Made by a program: the position numbers and the translations under genes | The notes under the pieces: generated by a model | Databases searched by the model: none | Seen by the model: only the letters and a program-made list of their open reading frames with translations | Told to the model about the DNA's origin: nothing | From: JACKJP01 sp050186955 | Lineage (GTDB): Bacteria; Pseudomonadota; Alphaproteobacteria; Rhizobiales; Tepidamorphaceae | DNA length: 6,255 nt | Reading direction: 5' to 3' | NCBI GenBank assembly: GCA_050186955.1 | Contig: JBFWXZ010000182.1 | Location: 1 to 6,255, forward strand | In this document: in pieces, positions 1-5,139 of the stretch | Layout: every line of letters begins with the position of its first letter | Position numbering within the stretch: position 1 is the first letter of the stretch

Positions 1-15
1 ACGCTCTTCCGATCT
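1..15. other. Illumina sequencing adapter remnant (not genomic)
   Basis: The first 15 bases read ACGCTCTTCCGATCT, identical to the 3' end of the Illumina TruSeq universal (P5/read 1) adapter. The index-side adapter shares only the last 13 of these bases, so the P5 side fits better. The stretch lies at the very edge of the sequence and interrupts a well-conserved coaA reading frame, as expected for an untrimmed read at a contig end. Read on the minus strand it has no stop codon, so a gene caller would add a few spurious residues (Asp-Arg-Lys-Ser) to CoaA. It should be masked. Confidence 0.93.
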
Positions 16-668
16 CCGCCGCGCGGCGGCAGGCCGGTCTGCAGCACGTTCAGCCCCTCGAGGATGAGGATGTCGGGACGGTCGACGACGATCTTCTGGT
101 CGGGCAGCACGTCGTAGGCGAAATGCGAGTAGACGGGCGCCTCGACATTGCGCTCGCCGGCCTTGATGCGGCCGAGGAAACGCAGCAGCGAGGGCAGGTC
201 GAAGCTTTCCGGGAAGCCCTTGCGGTCCATCAGCCCCTCGGCCTCGAGCTCGGCGTTGGGCTTGAGAAAGCCGTCGGTTGTGACGAGGTCGACCTTCGGC
301 GTGTTGGGCCAGCGCGACAGCAGCGCCCGCAGGATGCGCGAGGTCGTCGACTTGCCGACCGCCACCGAGCCGGCGACGCCGATGATGTAGGGCACCTTGC
401 CGTCGTCGGCCCCGAGAAAGGTCTCGGTGGCGTGGAACAGCTCCTGCGCGGCGTGGACATAGAGGCTGAGCAGGCGCGACATCGGCAGGTAGATCTTGAC
501 CACGTCGTCGAGGTCGAGCTGCTCGATGACGCCACGCAGGTGGCGGACCTCCTCCTCGGTGAGCGTCAGCGGCGTGTCGGCGCGCAGCTCCGCCCACTCG
601 GAGCGGGTGAAGGTCATGAAGGGCGAGACCTGCTGGCGAACCGCGCGTTCCATCGTGTTCAGCATCAT
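16..668 (-). CDS. coaA: Type I pantothenate kinase CoaA (C-terminus missing)
   Basis: CoaA phosphorylates pantothenate with ATP, the first and usually rate-setting step of cytoplasmic coenzyme A synthesis. About 217 codons are present of the roughly 316-320 usual for the family; the rest is lost at the contig end. Visible features, numbered from the first ATG, are the P-loop GSVAVGKS (100-107), the TTDGFL segment (130-135) with its conserved Asp, KGFPESFD (150-157), APVYSH (177-182) and ILILEGLNVLQ (200-210). All match the bacterial type I (PRK-like P-loop) family, not type II or III kinases. The start is uncertain: two adjacent ATGs (666-668, 663-665) overlap the hisE stop, which suggests translational coupling, but a third ATG at 651-653 would place the P-loop exactly where E. 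coli CoaA has it. A GGAG lies about 12 nt before the first ATG. It is the last visible gene of the histidine cluster. In type I enzymes CoA inhibits the kinase. Confidence 0.94.
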
Positions 669-1000
669 CGCCCGCCCGCGCTCCGGGCGGCCTTCTCGGC
701 GAGCCCCGAGCGCGCGGTGCGCCGCTCCAGCTCCGCCCACACGGCCTCGGCCGGGATACCGCGCGCGGTGAGCAGCACCGCGAGGTGATAGAGGAGGTCG
801 GCCGCCTCTGCGGTCAGCGCGGCGTCGTCGGCGTCGACGGCGGCGAGCGCCGTCTCGACGCCTTCCTCGCCGAGCTTCTTGGCGATGCGGTGGACGCCCG
901 CGCGCACCAGCTCGGCGGTATAGGAGGTGCCGTCATCGGCGCCGGCGCGCTCGGCGACGATCGCCATCAGCCTGTCGAAGTCCATTGCGGCGGACGTCAT
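665..1000 (-). CDS. hisE: Phosphoribosyl-ATP pyrophosphatase HisE
   Basis: HisE hydrolyses phosphoribosyl-ATP to phosphoribosyl-AMP and pyrophosphate, the second step of histidine synthesis. The product is 111 residues, normal for a stand-alone HisE of the all-alpha MazG-like NTP pyrophosphohydrolase fold; there is no fused HisI (cyclohydrolase) domain. The metal-binding acidic motifs are visible: E-E-x-x-E at 45-49 (GEEGVET) and E-x-x-D at 65-68 (EAADLLYHL). The C-terminal LERRTARSGLAEKA segment is also typical. I chose the ATG at 998-1000 over an in-frame Met at codon 6 because a strong Shine-Dalgarno sequence (AAGGGGA) sits 6 nt before it. It begins 14 nt after hisF, and its TGA overlaps the coaA start. 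Confidence 0.96.
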   Translation of the reverse strand: MTSAAMDFDRLMAIVAERAGADDGTSYTAELVRAGVHRIAKKLGEEGVETALAAVDADDAALTAEAADLLYHLAVLLTARGIPAEAVWAELERRTARSGLAEKAARSAGGR

Positions 1001-1014
1001 AGCCGTTCCCCTTC
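1001..1014 (-). promoter_or_regulatory. Ribosome binding site of hisE
   Basis: The 14-nt hisF-hisE gap reads GAAGGGGAACGGCT on the coding strand. AAGGGGA is a strong Shine-Dalgarno match 6 nt from the ATG, and it settles the hisE start in favour of the first Met. It is the clearest ribosome binding site in the cluster that lies outside coding sequence. Confidence 0.75.
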
Positions 1015-1797
1015 TCAGGCCAGCCCGTCGAGCCGCATGGCGAGCCCGGCGGCTGCCATGTGGCGCTTGGCCTCTCCCACCGTATGCTCGCCGAAGTGGA
1101 AAATCGAGGCAGCAAGCACGGCGCTGGCGTGGCCGTCGCGGACGCCGGCGACGAGATGGTCGAGGGTGCCGACGCCGCCCGAGGCGATGACCGGCACCGG
1201 CACGCTGTCGGCGACGGTGCGGGTGAGCGCGCAGTCGAAGCCGGCCTTGGTGCCGTCGCGGTCCATCGAGGTCAGCAGGATCTCGCCGGCGCCGAGGGAG
1301 GCGACCTTCCGCGAGAACTCCACCGCGTCGATGCCGGTGGCGTTGCGGCCGCCATGGGTGAAGATTTCCCAGCGCGGCGGCTCGTCGGTTCCCGAGACCC
1401 GCTTGGCGTCGATGGCGACGACGATGCACTGGTTGCCGAATTTCTCCGCGGCGCGGCGCACGAATTCCGGGTCCTTCACCGCGGCGGTGTTGATCGAGAC
1501 CTTGTCGGCGCCGGCGCGCAGCAGCTTGCGGATGTCGGCGATCTCGCGCACGCCGCCGCCGACGGTCAGCGGCATGAAGCACTGCTCGGCGGTGCGCTGC
1601 ACGACGTCGAAGATGATGGCACGGTTCTCGTGGCTGGCGGTGATGTCCAGAAAACAGAGCTCGTCGGCGCCGGCGGCGTCGTAGGCGCGCGCCGCCTCGA
1701 CCGGATCGCCGGCGTCGCGCAGATCGACGAAGTTGACGCCCTTGACGACGCGGCCGTCCTTGACGTCGAGGCAGGGGATGACGCGCTTCTTGAGCAT
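1015..1797 (-). CDS. hisF: Imidazole glycerol phosphate synthase cyclase subunit HisF
   Basis: HisF is the (beta/alpha)8-barrel cyclase subunit of IGP synthase. Using ammonia channelled from HisH, it converts PRFAR into imidazole glycerol phosphate and AICAR; the AICAR feeds purine synthesis. The 260-residue length is normal. The N-terminus MLKKRVIPCLDVKDGRVVKG is diagnostic, and the two catalytic aspartates fall at the family positions, Asp11 (CLDVKDG) and Asp130 (VVAIDAK). Phosphate-binding glycine-rich turns are visible at VGGGVR (79-84) and IASGGVG (204-210), with DRDGTKAG at 179-186. The start ATG shares one base with the hisA stop (TGATG), and GAGGGG lies about 9 nt upstream inside hisA, so translation is probably coupled. 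Its partner gene hisH lies two genes upstream, beyond hisA. Confidence 0.98.
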   Translation of the reverse strand: MLKKRVIPCLDVKDGRVVKGVNFVDLRDAGDPVEAARAYDAAGADELCFLDITASHENRAIIFDVVQRTAEQCFMPLTVGGGVREIADIRKLLRAGADKVSINTAAVKDPEFVRRAAEKFGNQCIVVAIDAKRVSGTDEPPRWEIFTHGGRNATGIDAVEFSRKVASLGAGEILLTSMDRDGTKAGFDCALTRTVADSVPVPVIASGGVGTLDHLVAGVRDGHASAVLAASIFHFGEHTVGEAKRHMAAAGLAMRLDGLA

Positions 1798-2534
1798 CAG
1801 GCCGCGCCCCTCGCCTTCAGCAGCGCGATCGCCGCGGCCGGATCGATACGTCCGTCATAGAGCGCGCGGCCGGTGATCGCGCCGTCGAGGATCGCGGCAT
1901 CGGGGGCGCAGAGGCGCTCGACATCGTCCATCGAGGCGAGACCGCCGGAGGCGATGACGGGGATCGACACGGCGCCGGCAAGCTCCAGCGTCGCCTCGAC
2001 ATTGAGACCGGTCAGCACGCCGTCGCGATCGATGTCGGTATAGACGATCGCGGCGACGCCGGCGTCCTCGAAGCGGCGGGCGAGCTCGAGCGCGGTCATC
2101 TCGCTGGTCTCCGCCCAGCCCTCGACAGCGACCTGCCCGCCGCGGGCGTCGATGCCGACGACGATGCGGCCGGGCAGCCGGCGCGCGGCGCGGCGCACCA
2201 GGTCGGGATCGCGCAGCGCCACGGTGCCGAGGATGACGCGGGCGACGCCGCGCTCCAGCCAGCGGTCGATGGCCGCCTCGTCGCGGATGCCACCGCCGAG
2301 CTGCACCGGCATCCTCACCGTGGCGAGCACCGATTCCACCGCCTCGCCGTTGCGCGAGCCGCCGGCGAAGGCACCGTCCAGATCGACGATATGCAGCCAC
2401 TCGAAGCCGAGCTCCTCGAACGACAGCGCCTGCGCGGACGGATCGGCCGAATAGACCGTCGCCTGGCTCATGTCGCCGAGCTTCAGGCGCACGCACTGGC
2501 CGTTCTTGAGGTCGATGGCGGGATAGAGGATCAC
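1797..2534 (-). CDS. hisA: ProFAR isomerase HisA
   Basis: HisA opens the ribose ring of ProFAR by an Amadori rearrangement to give PRFAR, the substrate of HisF/HisH. The product is 245 residues, a complete (beta/alpha)8 barrel homologous to HisF. The N-terminus ILYPAIDLKNGQCVRL is characteristic, and the catalytic aspartates are Asp8 (PAIDL) and Asp129 (VGIDAR). Phosphate-binding loops are seen at LGGGIRD (79-85) and IASGGL (194-199). The start is GTG at 2532-2534: no ATG is available near the conserved N-terminus, and GAGGTGG lies 5 nt before it. GTGA overlaps the hisH stop by 4 nt. The frame stays open upstream through hisH, so a 400-residue ORF starting at 2999 is possible on paper, but its extra N-terminus resembles nothing and overlaps hisH completely. 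Confidence 0.97.
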   Translation of the reverse strand: MILYPAIDLKNGQCVRLKLGDMSQATVYSADPSAQALSFEELGFEWLHIVDLDGAFAGGSRNGEAVESVLATVRMPVQLGGGIRDEAAIDRWLERGVARVILGTVALRDPDLVRRAARRLPGRIVVGIDARGGQVAVEGWAETSEMTALELARRFEDAGVAAIVYTDIDRDGVLTGLNVEATLELAGAVSIPVIASGGLASMDDVERLCAPDAAILDGAITGRALYDGRIDPAAAIALLKARGAA

Positions 2535-3175
2535 GGCCGCCACCTCAGGAAATTGCCGATCAGCCCGAGGCCCAGCGCCTGGCTCTTCTCGGGATGAAAC
2601 TGGGTGCCGAACATGTTGTCGCGGGCGACGGCGGCGGTCACCGCCATGCCGTAGCCGGTCGTCGCCAGGACGTCGGACGGGTCCGCCGCCCGAAGGTGGT
2701 AGGAGTGGACGAAATAGGCATGCAGGCTTCTCTCCAGCCCGTCGAGCACGGGGTGGGAACGGGCCACCTCGAGCTGGTTCCAGCCCATGTGCGGGATCTT
2801 CAGCGCGCTGTCGGCGGGGGCGATCTCGACCACGTCGCCGGCGATCCAGCCGAGACCCTCGGTGGTGACGTATTCGACGCCGCGCGTCGCCATGAGCTGC
2901 ATGCCGACGCAGATGCCGAGAAACGGACGGCCGCTCTCGCGCACGCTTTCGCGCAACGCCTGCGTCATGCCCGGCACGGCGTCGAGACCGCCGCGGCAAT
3001 CGGCGAAGGCGCCAACGCCGGGCAGCACGATACGGTCGGCGCGGCGCACGACCTCCGGATCGTCGGTGACGACGATCGCCGCCTCCACGCCGGTCTCGGC
3101 GGCGGCGCGGGCGAAGGCCTTCTCGGCCGAGTGGAGGTTGCCCGACCCGTAATCGACGATCGCCACTGTCTGCAT
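2531..3175 (-). CDS. hisH: Imidazole glycerol phosphate synthase glutaminase subunit HisH
   Basis: HisH is the class I (triad) glutamine amidotransferase subunit of IGP synthase. It hydrolyses glutamine and passes ammonia through the HisF barrel. The 214 residues match the usual 200-215. The N-terminal VAIVDYGSGNLHS (4-16) is the family signature, VLPGVGAF (50-57) carries the oxyanion-strand region, and the catalytic triad is Cys89 (LGICVGMQ), His194 and Glu196 (QFHPEKS). KIPHMGWNQ (126-134) is also typical of HisH. The ATG at 3173-3175 gives the conserved N-terminus; a modest GGAA lies about 11 nt upstream. It begins 4 nt after the DUF2628 gene and overlaps hisA by 4 nt. Activity requires HisF, encoded two genes downstream. 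Confidence 0.97.
   Translation of the reverse strand: MQTVAIVDYGSGNLHSAEKAFARAAAETGVEAAIVVTDDPEVVRRADRIVLPGVGAFADCRGGLDAVPGMTQALRESVRESGRPFLGICVGMQLMATRGVEYVTTEGLGWIAGDVVEIAPADSALKIPHMGWNQLEVARSHPVLDGLERSLHAYFVHSYHLRAADPSDVLATTGYGMAVTAAVARDNMFGTQFHPEKSQALGLGLIGNFLRWRP
2540..2546 (-). promoter_or_regulatory. Ribosome binding site of hisA (GTG start)
   Basis: On the coding strand GAGGTGG lies 5 nt before the GTG, inside the last codons of hisH. It is a close Shine-Dalgarno match and supports the GTG as the real hisA start. Its place inside hisH, together with the GTGA stop/start overlap, suggests that hisA translation depends on ribosomes finishing hisH. Confidence 0.7.
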
Positions 3176-3179
3176 GGAT

Positions 3180-3659
3180 CTATCGTTCCGCGGAGAACAG
3201 GCCGATGCCGCCGACCGGGGAGGCGGCCTGCGAGGCGGTCTGGGCGGCGGCGGGCGCGACCGGGGCCCTCACGGGCAGCGGGACGGAGACGCCGCGGGCG
3301 GCGAAATAGGCGAGCTCGGCCTCCTCCAGCGTCGCGCCGGCGGCGACGCCGTCGTCGACATAGCCGCGGCGGGAAAGCGCCGCGCGCCGCCAGTTGTTAC
3401 CCTCAAGCCCCACGAAAAGACCGAGAAGCAGCGACAGCCAGGTTCCGGTCGGCTCGCTGAAGCCGAGGAACAGCGCGCCGACGACGAGCAGCGCCGACAG
3501 CACGAGATAGACGAGGAGCCAGCGCCAGAGCCGGTGCCAGATCAGCCAGAAGGGCGCCAGCAGGAATCCGAGCCACGCGAAGCCCTCGGGCACGAAGCGG
3601 ACGCTCTTCGTGTCCTCGGTGGTGGTGCCGGCGAGGCGATGCACGGTGAATATCTTCAT
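3180..3659 (-). CDS. DUF2628 family membrane protein, function unknown
   Basis: The product is 159 residues. The N-terminal MKIFTVH and the RFVPEGFAWLGFLLAPFWLIWHR segment (21-43) fit the DUF2628 family, whose function is not known. Three hydrophobic segments are likely membrane spans, at about 26-41, 47-66 and 72-85. A conserved-looking GLEGNNWRRAALSRRGY (84-100) follows the last span. The soluble tail (101-159) has an acidic/Ala stretch and ends in low-complexity Ala/Pro/Val-rich sequence. There is no cleavable signal peptide. The start at 3657-3659 was chosen because upstream codons in this frame only run antisense-like through hisB. It lies 8 nt after hisB and 4 nt before hisH, so it must be co-transcribed with histidine genes. 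I recall the same arrangement in other Hyphomicrobiales, but nothing in the protein suggests a histidine enzyme or transporter. Confidence 0.85.
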   Translation of the reverse strand: MKIFTVHRLAGTTTEDTKSVRFVPEGFAWLGFLLAPFWLIWHRLWRWLLVYLVLSALLVVGALFLGFSEPTGTWLSLLLGLFVGLEGNNWRRAALSRRGYVDDGVAAGATLEEAELAYFAARGVSVPLPVRAPVAPAAAQTASQAASPVGGIGLFSAER

Positions 3660-3667
3660 CGTCGCTC

Positions 3668-4273
3668 TCAGGCGGTCAGCGTGCCCTTGGTCGAGGGCAC
3701 CATGTCGGCGGTCCTCGGGTCGATCGAAACGGCCTCGCGCAGCGCCCGCGCCAGCGCCTTGAAGCAGGTCTCGGCTATGTGGTGGCTGTTGTCGCCGTAC
3801 AGCGTCTCGACATGCACCGTGACCCGCGCGTTCTGGGCGAAGGCCTGGAAGAACTCGCGCACCAGGTCGGTGTCGAAGGTGCCGATCTTGGCGCGCGGGA
3901 ACTCGGTGCGCCAGACGAGGAAGGGGCGTCCGGAGACATCGACGGCGACGCGGGTCAGCGCCTCGTCCATCGGCAGGTCGATGGCGGCATAGCGGCGGAT
4001 GCCCCGGCGGTCGCCGAGCGCCTTGTCGAAGGCCTGGCCGAGGGCGATGCCGACATCCTCCACCGTGTGGTGGTCGTCGATATGCAGGTCGCCCTCGGCC
4101 CTGACCTCGATGTCGAAGAGGCCGTGGCGGGCGAGCTGGTCGAGCATGTGGTCGAAAAAGCCGACGCCGGTGGAGATCGCGGACGAGCCCTTGCCGTCGA
4201 GTTCGACCCCGACGGCGATGCGCGTCTCGCTGGTTTCGCGGCGGATGGTCGCCTTGCGGCCTGCCGGTTTCAT
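3668..4273 (-). CDS. hisB: Imidazoleglycerol-phosphate dehydratase HisB (monofunctional)
   Basis: HisB removes water from imidazole glycerol phosphate to give imidazole acetol phosphate. The product is 201 residues from the chosen start. It has the dehydratase domain only, without the N-terminal histidinol phosphatase domain of the E. coli type. The Mn-binding motifs of the duplicated fold are present: FFDHML (39-44), DDHHTVED (66-73) and DNSHHIAE (161-168), plus the C-terminal STKG (194-197). An in-frame ATG at 4345 would add 24 residues, but these are unlike the family and cover the probable promoter, so I prefer the ATG at 4271-4273, giving an N-terminus MKPAGRKATIRRETSET. AGGA lies about 10 nt upstream of it. 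It is the first gene of the leftward cluster, transcribed away from hslV. Confidence 0.96.
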   Translation of the reverse strand: MKPAGRKATIRRETSETRIAVGVELDGKGSSAISTGVGFFDHMLDQLARHGLFDIEVRAEGDLHIDDHHTVEDVGIALGQAFDKALGDRRGIRRYAAIDLPMDEALTRVAVDVSGRPFLVWRTEFPRAKIGTFDTDLVREFFQAFAQNARVTVHVETLYGDNSHHIAETCFKALARALREAVSIDPRTADMVPSTKGTLTA

Positions 4274-4385
4274 GCTCTCGATCCTGGGCGAGGAGGGCTG
4301 CGGCGCGGGTTTTAACAGGGGATCGGCGGCGATGCCAGCGCGCATTGCCGCGATGGTTCACGCGCGAGGCGGTAAAACCCCGCAT

Positions 4386-4414
4386 CTTTCATTCGCGCGC
4401 CGACGCACCTACAT
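4386..4414 (+). promoter_or_regulatory. Possible RpoH-type (heat-shock) promoter for hslVU
   Basis: CTTTCA (4386-4391) is followed after 16 nt by CCTACAT (4408-4414). The -10 element is close to the CCTATAT-like box of alphaproteobacterial heat-shock (RpoH) promoters; the -35 matches CTTGAA at only four of six positions. A start of transcription near 4421 would leave a leader of about 45 nt before hslV. hslVU is a classical heat-shock operon, which makes this plausible, but in a GC-rich background the match could be chance. Confidence 0.35.
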
Positions 4415-4440
4415 GAACGGCGACATCCTCCCCGCACAGC

Positions 4441-4465
4441 GAAAGCGTATCCGGAAAGCGTATCC
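4441..4465 (+). repeat. Tandem 12-bp duplication abutting the hslV start codon
   Basis: GAAAGCGTATCC occurs at 4441-4452 and again, without mismatch, at 4454-4465, a period of 13. The second copy ends directly against the hslV ATG. The unit contains the only purine-rich stretch that could act as a Shine-Dalgarno (GGAAAG, 4453-4458, about 7 nt before the ATG), so the duplication doubles the ribosome-binding segment. It looks like a local slippage duplication in the leader. Confidence 0.85.
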
Positions 4466-5017
4466 ATGAGCACAGGCGAGAAGTGGCACGGCACGACGAT
4501 CCTGACCGTGCGCAAGGGCGGCAAGGTCGTCGTCGCGGGCGATGGCCAGGTCTCCATCGGCAACACGGTGATCAAGAGCACGGCGCGCAAGGTGCGGCGC
4601 ATCGGCAGCGGCGGCGAGGTGCTGGCCGGCTTCGCCGGCGCCACAGCCGACGCCTTCACCCTGTTCGAGCGCCTCGAGCGCAAGCTCGAGCAGTATCCCG
4701 GCCAGCTCATGCGGGCCGCCGTCGAGCTCGCCAAGGACTGGCGCACAGACAAGTACCTGCGCCATCTGGAGGCGATGATGATCGTCGCCGACCCGGAGAT
4801 CAGCCTGGTGCTGACCGGCTCGGGCGACGTGCTGGAGCCGGAGAACGGCGTCATCGGCATCGGCTCGGGCGGCAACTACGCGCTGTCGGCGGCGCGGGCG
4901 CTGATGGACAGCGACCTCGACGCCGAGGCCATCGCCCGCAAGGCCATGGGCATCGCCGCCGAGATCTGCGTCTTCACCAATGACAGCCTCGTTGTCGAAA
5001 CCCTCGATGCGAAGTGA
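4466..5017 (+). CDS. hslV: ATP-dependent protease peptidase subunit HslV (ClpQ)
   Basis: HslV is the proteasome-beta-like peptidase that forms a double hexamer and is activated by HslU to degrade unfolded and specific regulatory proteins in the cytoplasm. The product is 183 residues. The N-terminal nucleophile threonine is Thr10 (HGTTILTV); relative to it, the supporting residues Asp26 (AGDGQ) and Lys42 (ARKVRRI) fall where Asp17 and Lys33 lie in mature E. coli HslV. Other family motifs are LAGFAGATADAFTLFERLE (53-71), AVELAKDWRTD (85-95), LTGSGDVLEPE (116-126), IGSGGNYA (132-139) and EICVFTN (166-172). The nine residues before Thr10 are an extension that E. coli lacks and that must be removed to expose the nucleophile. 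No in-frame start lies directly before Thr10. It is followed by hslU after 122 nt and shares its upstream region with hisB. Confidence 0.97.
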   Translation: MSTGEKWHGTTILTVRKGGKVVVAGDGQVSIGNTVIKSTARKVRRIGSGGEVLAGFAGATADAFTLFERLERKLEQYPGQLMRAAVELAKDWRTDKYLRHLEAMMIVADPEISLVLTGSGDVLEPENGVIGIGSGGNYALSAARALMDSDLDAEAIARKAMGIAAEICVFTNDSLVVETLDAK

Positions 5018-5044
5018 GAAGCCGGCGGTCCGCGCCTGCGAGAA

Positions 5045-5062
5045 GGGGGGCTTCCGCCCCCT
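5045..5062 (+). other. GC-rich hairpin between hslV and hslU
   Basis: GGGGGC (5046-5051) can pair with GCCCCC (5056-5061) around a TTCC loop, with one further G-U pair outside. No run of T follows, so it is not a standard intrinsic terminator. It could slow polymerase, stabilise the hslV end of the transcript or lower hslU output relative to hslV, or be a chance product of GC-rich sequence. Confidence 0.4.
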
Positions 5063-5139
5063 CCCCGCGCCTGCCGGCAGCGCCAGCGGCGTGAAAATCA
5101 TGCAACACGACGCCAATGTCGTCTAACGGAACGAGTGAC

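Larger units (their letters stand above)
4274..4465. promoter_or_regulatory. Divergent hisB / hslV intergenic promoter region
   Basis: These 192 bp separate two divergently transcribed units and must hold the main promoter of hslVU and very likely that of the his cluster. The segment is locally richer in A/T than the genes, with TTTTAACA at 4310-4317 and GGTAAAA at 4371-4377. On the minus strand TGTTAAAA (4317-4310) could be a -10 region for hisB, but I find no good -35 for it. I see no histidine-rich leader peptide, no clear attenuator and no recognisable riboswitch. Confidence 0.6.

Noticed and set aside
1060..1860. Long plus-strand open frame (266 codons) opposite hisF
   Set aside because: It lies antisense to a fully conserved HisF, its translation is Gly/Ala/Asp/Val-rich with no recognisable domain, and GC-rich codon use produces such open antisense frames routinely.
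1797..2999. A 400-residue HisA with a long N-terminal extension
   Set aside because: The extra 155 residues are the out-of-frame reading of hisH, Arg-rich and without similarity to a domain; the GTG at 2532-2534 with a strong ribosome binding site gives a normal HisA.
2594..3460. Plus-strand open frame (288 codons) opposite hisH and the DUF2628 gene
   Set aside because: Antisense to two supported genes; low-complexity Arg/Gly-rich translation with no family resemblance.
3180..4385. A 401-residue fusion protein ending in DUF2628
   Set aside because: Everything before Met at 3657-3659 is an alternate frame of hisB; DUF2628 proteins normally begin with the MKIFTVH-like segment.
4274..4465. A his leader peptide / attenuator ahead of hisB
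   Set aside because: I found no short frame with a run of His codons and no terminator hairpin with a T-tract on the minus strand in this region.
5107..5122. Short inverted repeat ACGAC-6 nt-GTCGT before hslU
   Set aside because: Only five pairs with no following T-run; expected by chance in sequence of this composition.
5091..5126. Tiny reading frame (GTG or ATG start, 8-11 codons) before hslU
   Set aside because: No ribosome binding site, no biased residue content and no hairpin pairing with it, so there is no reason to call it a leader peptide.
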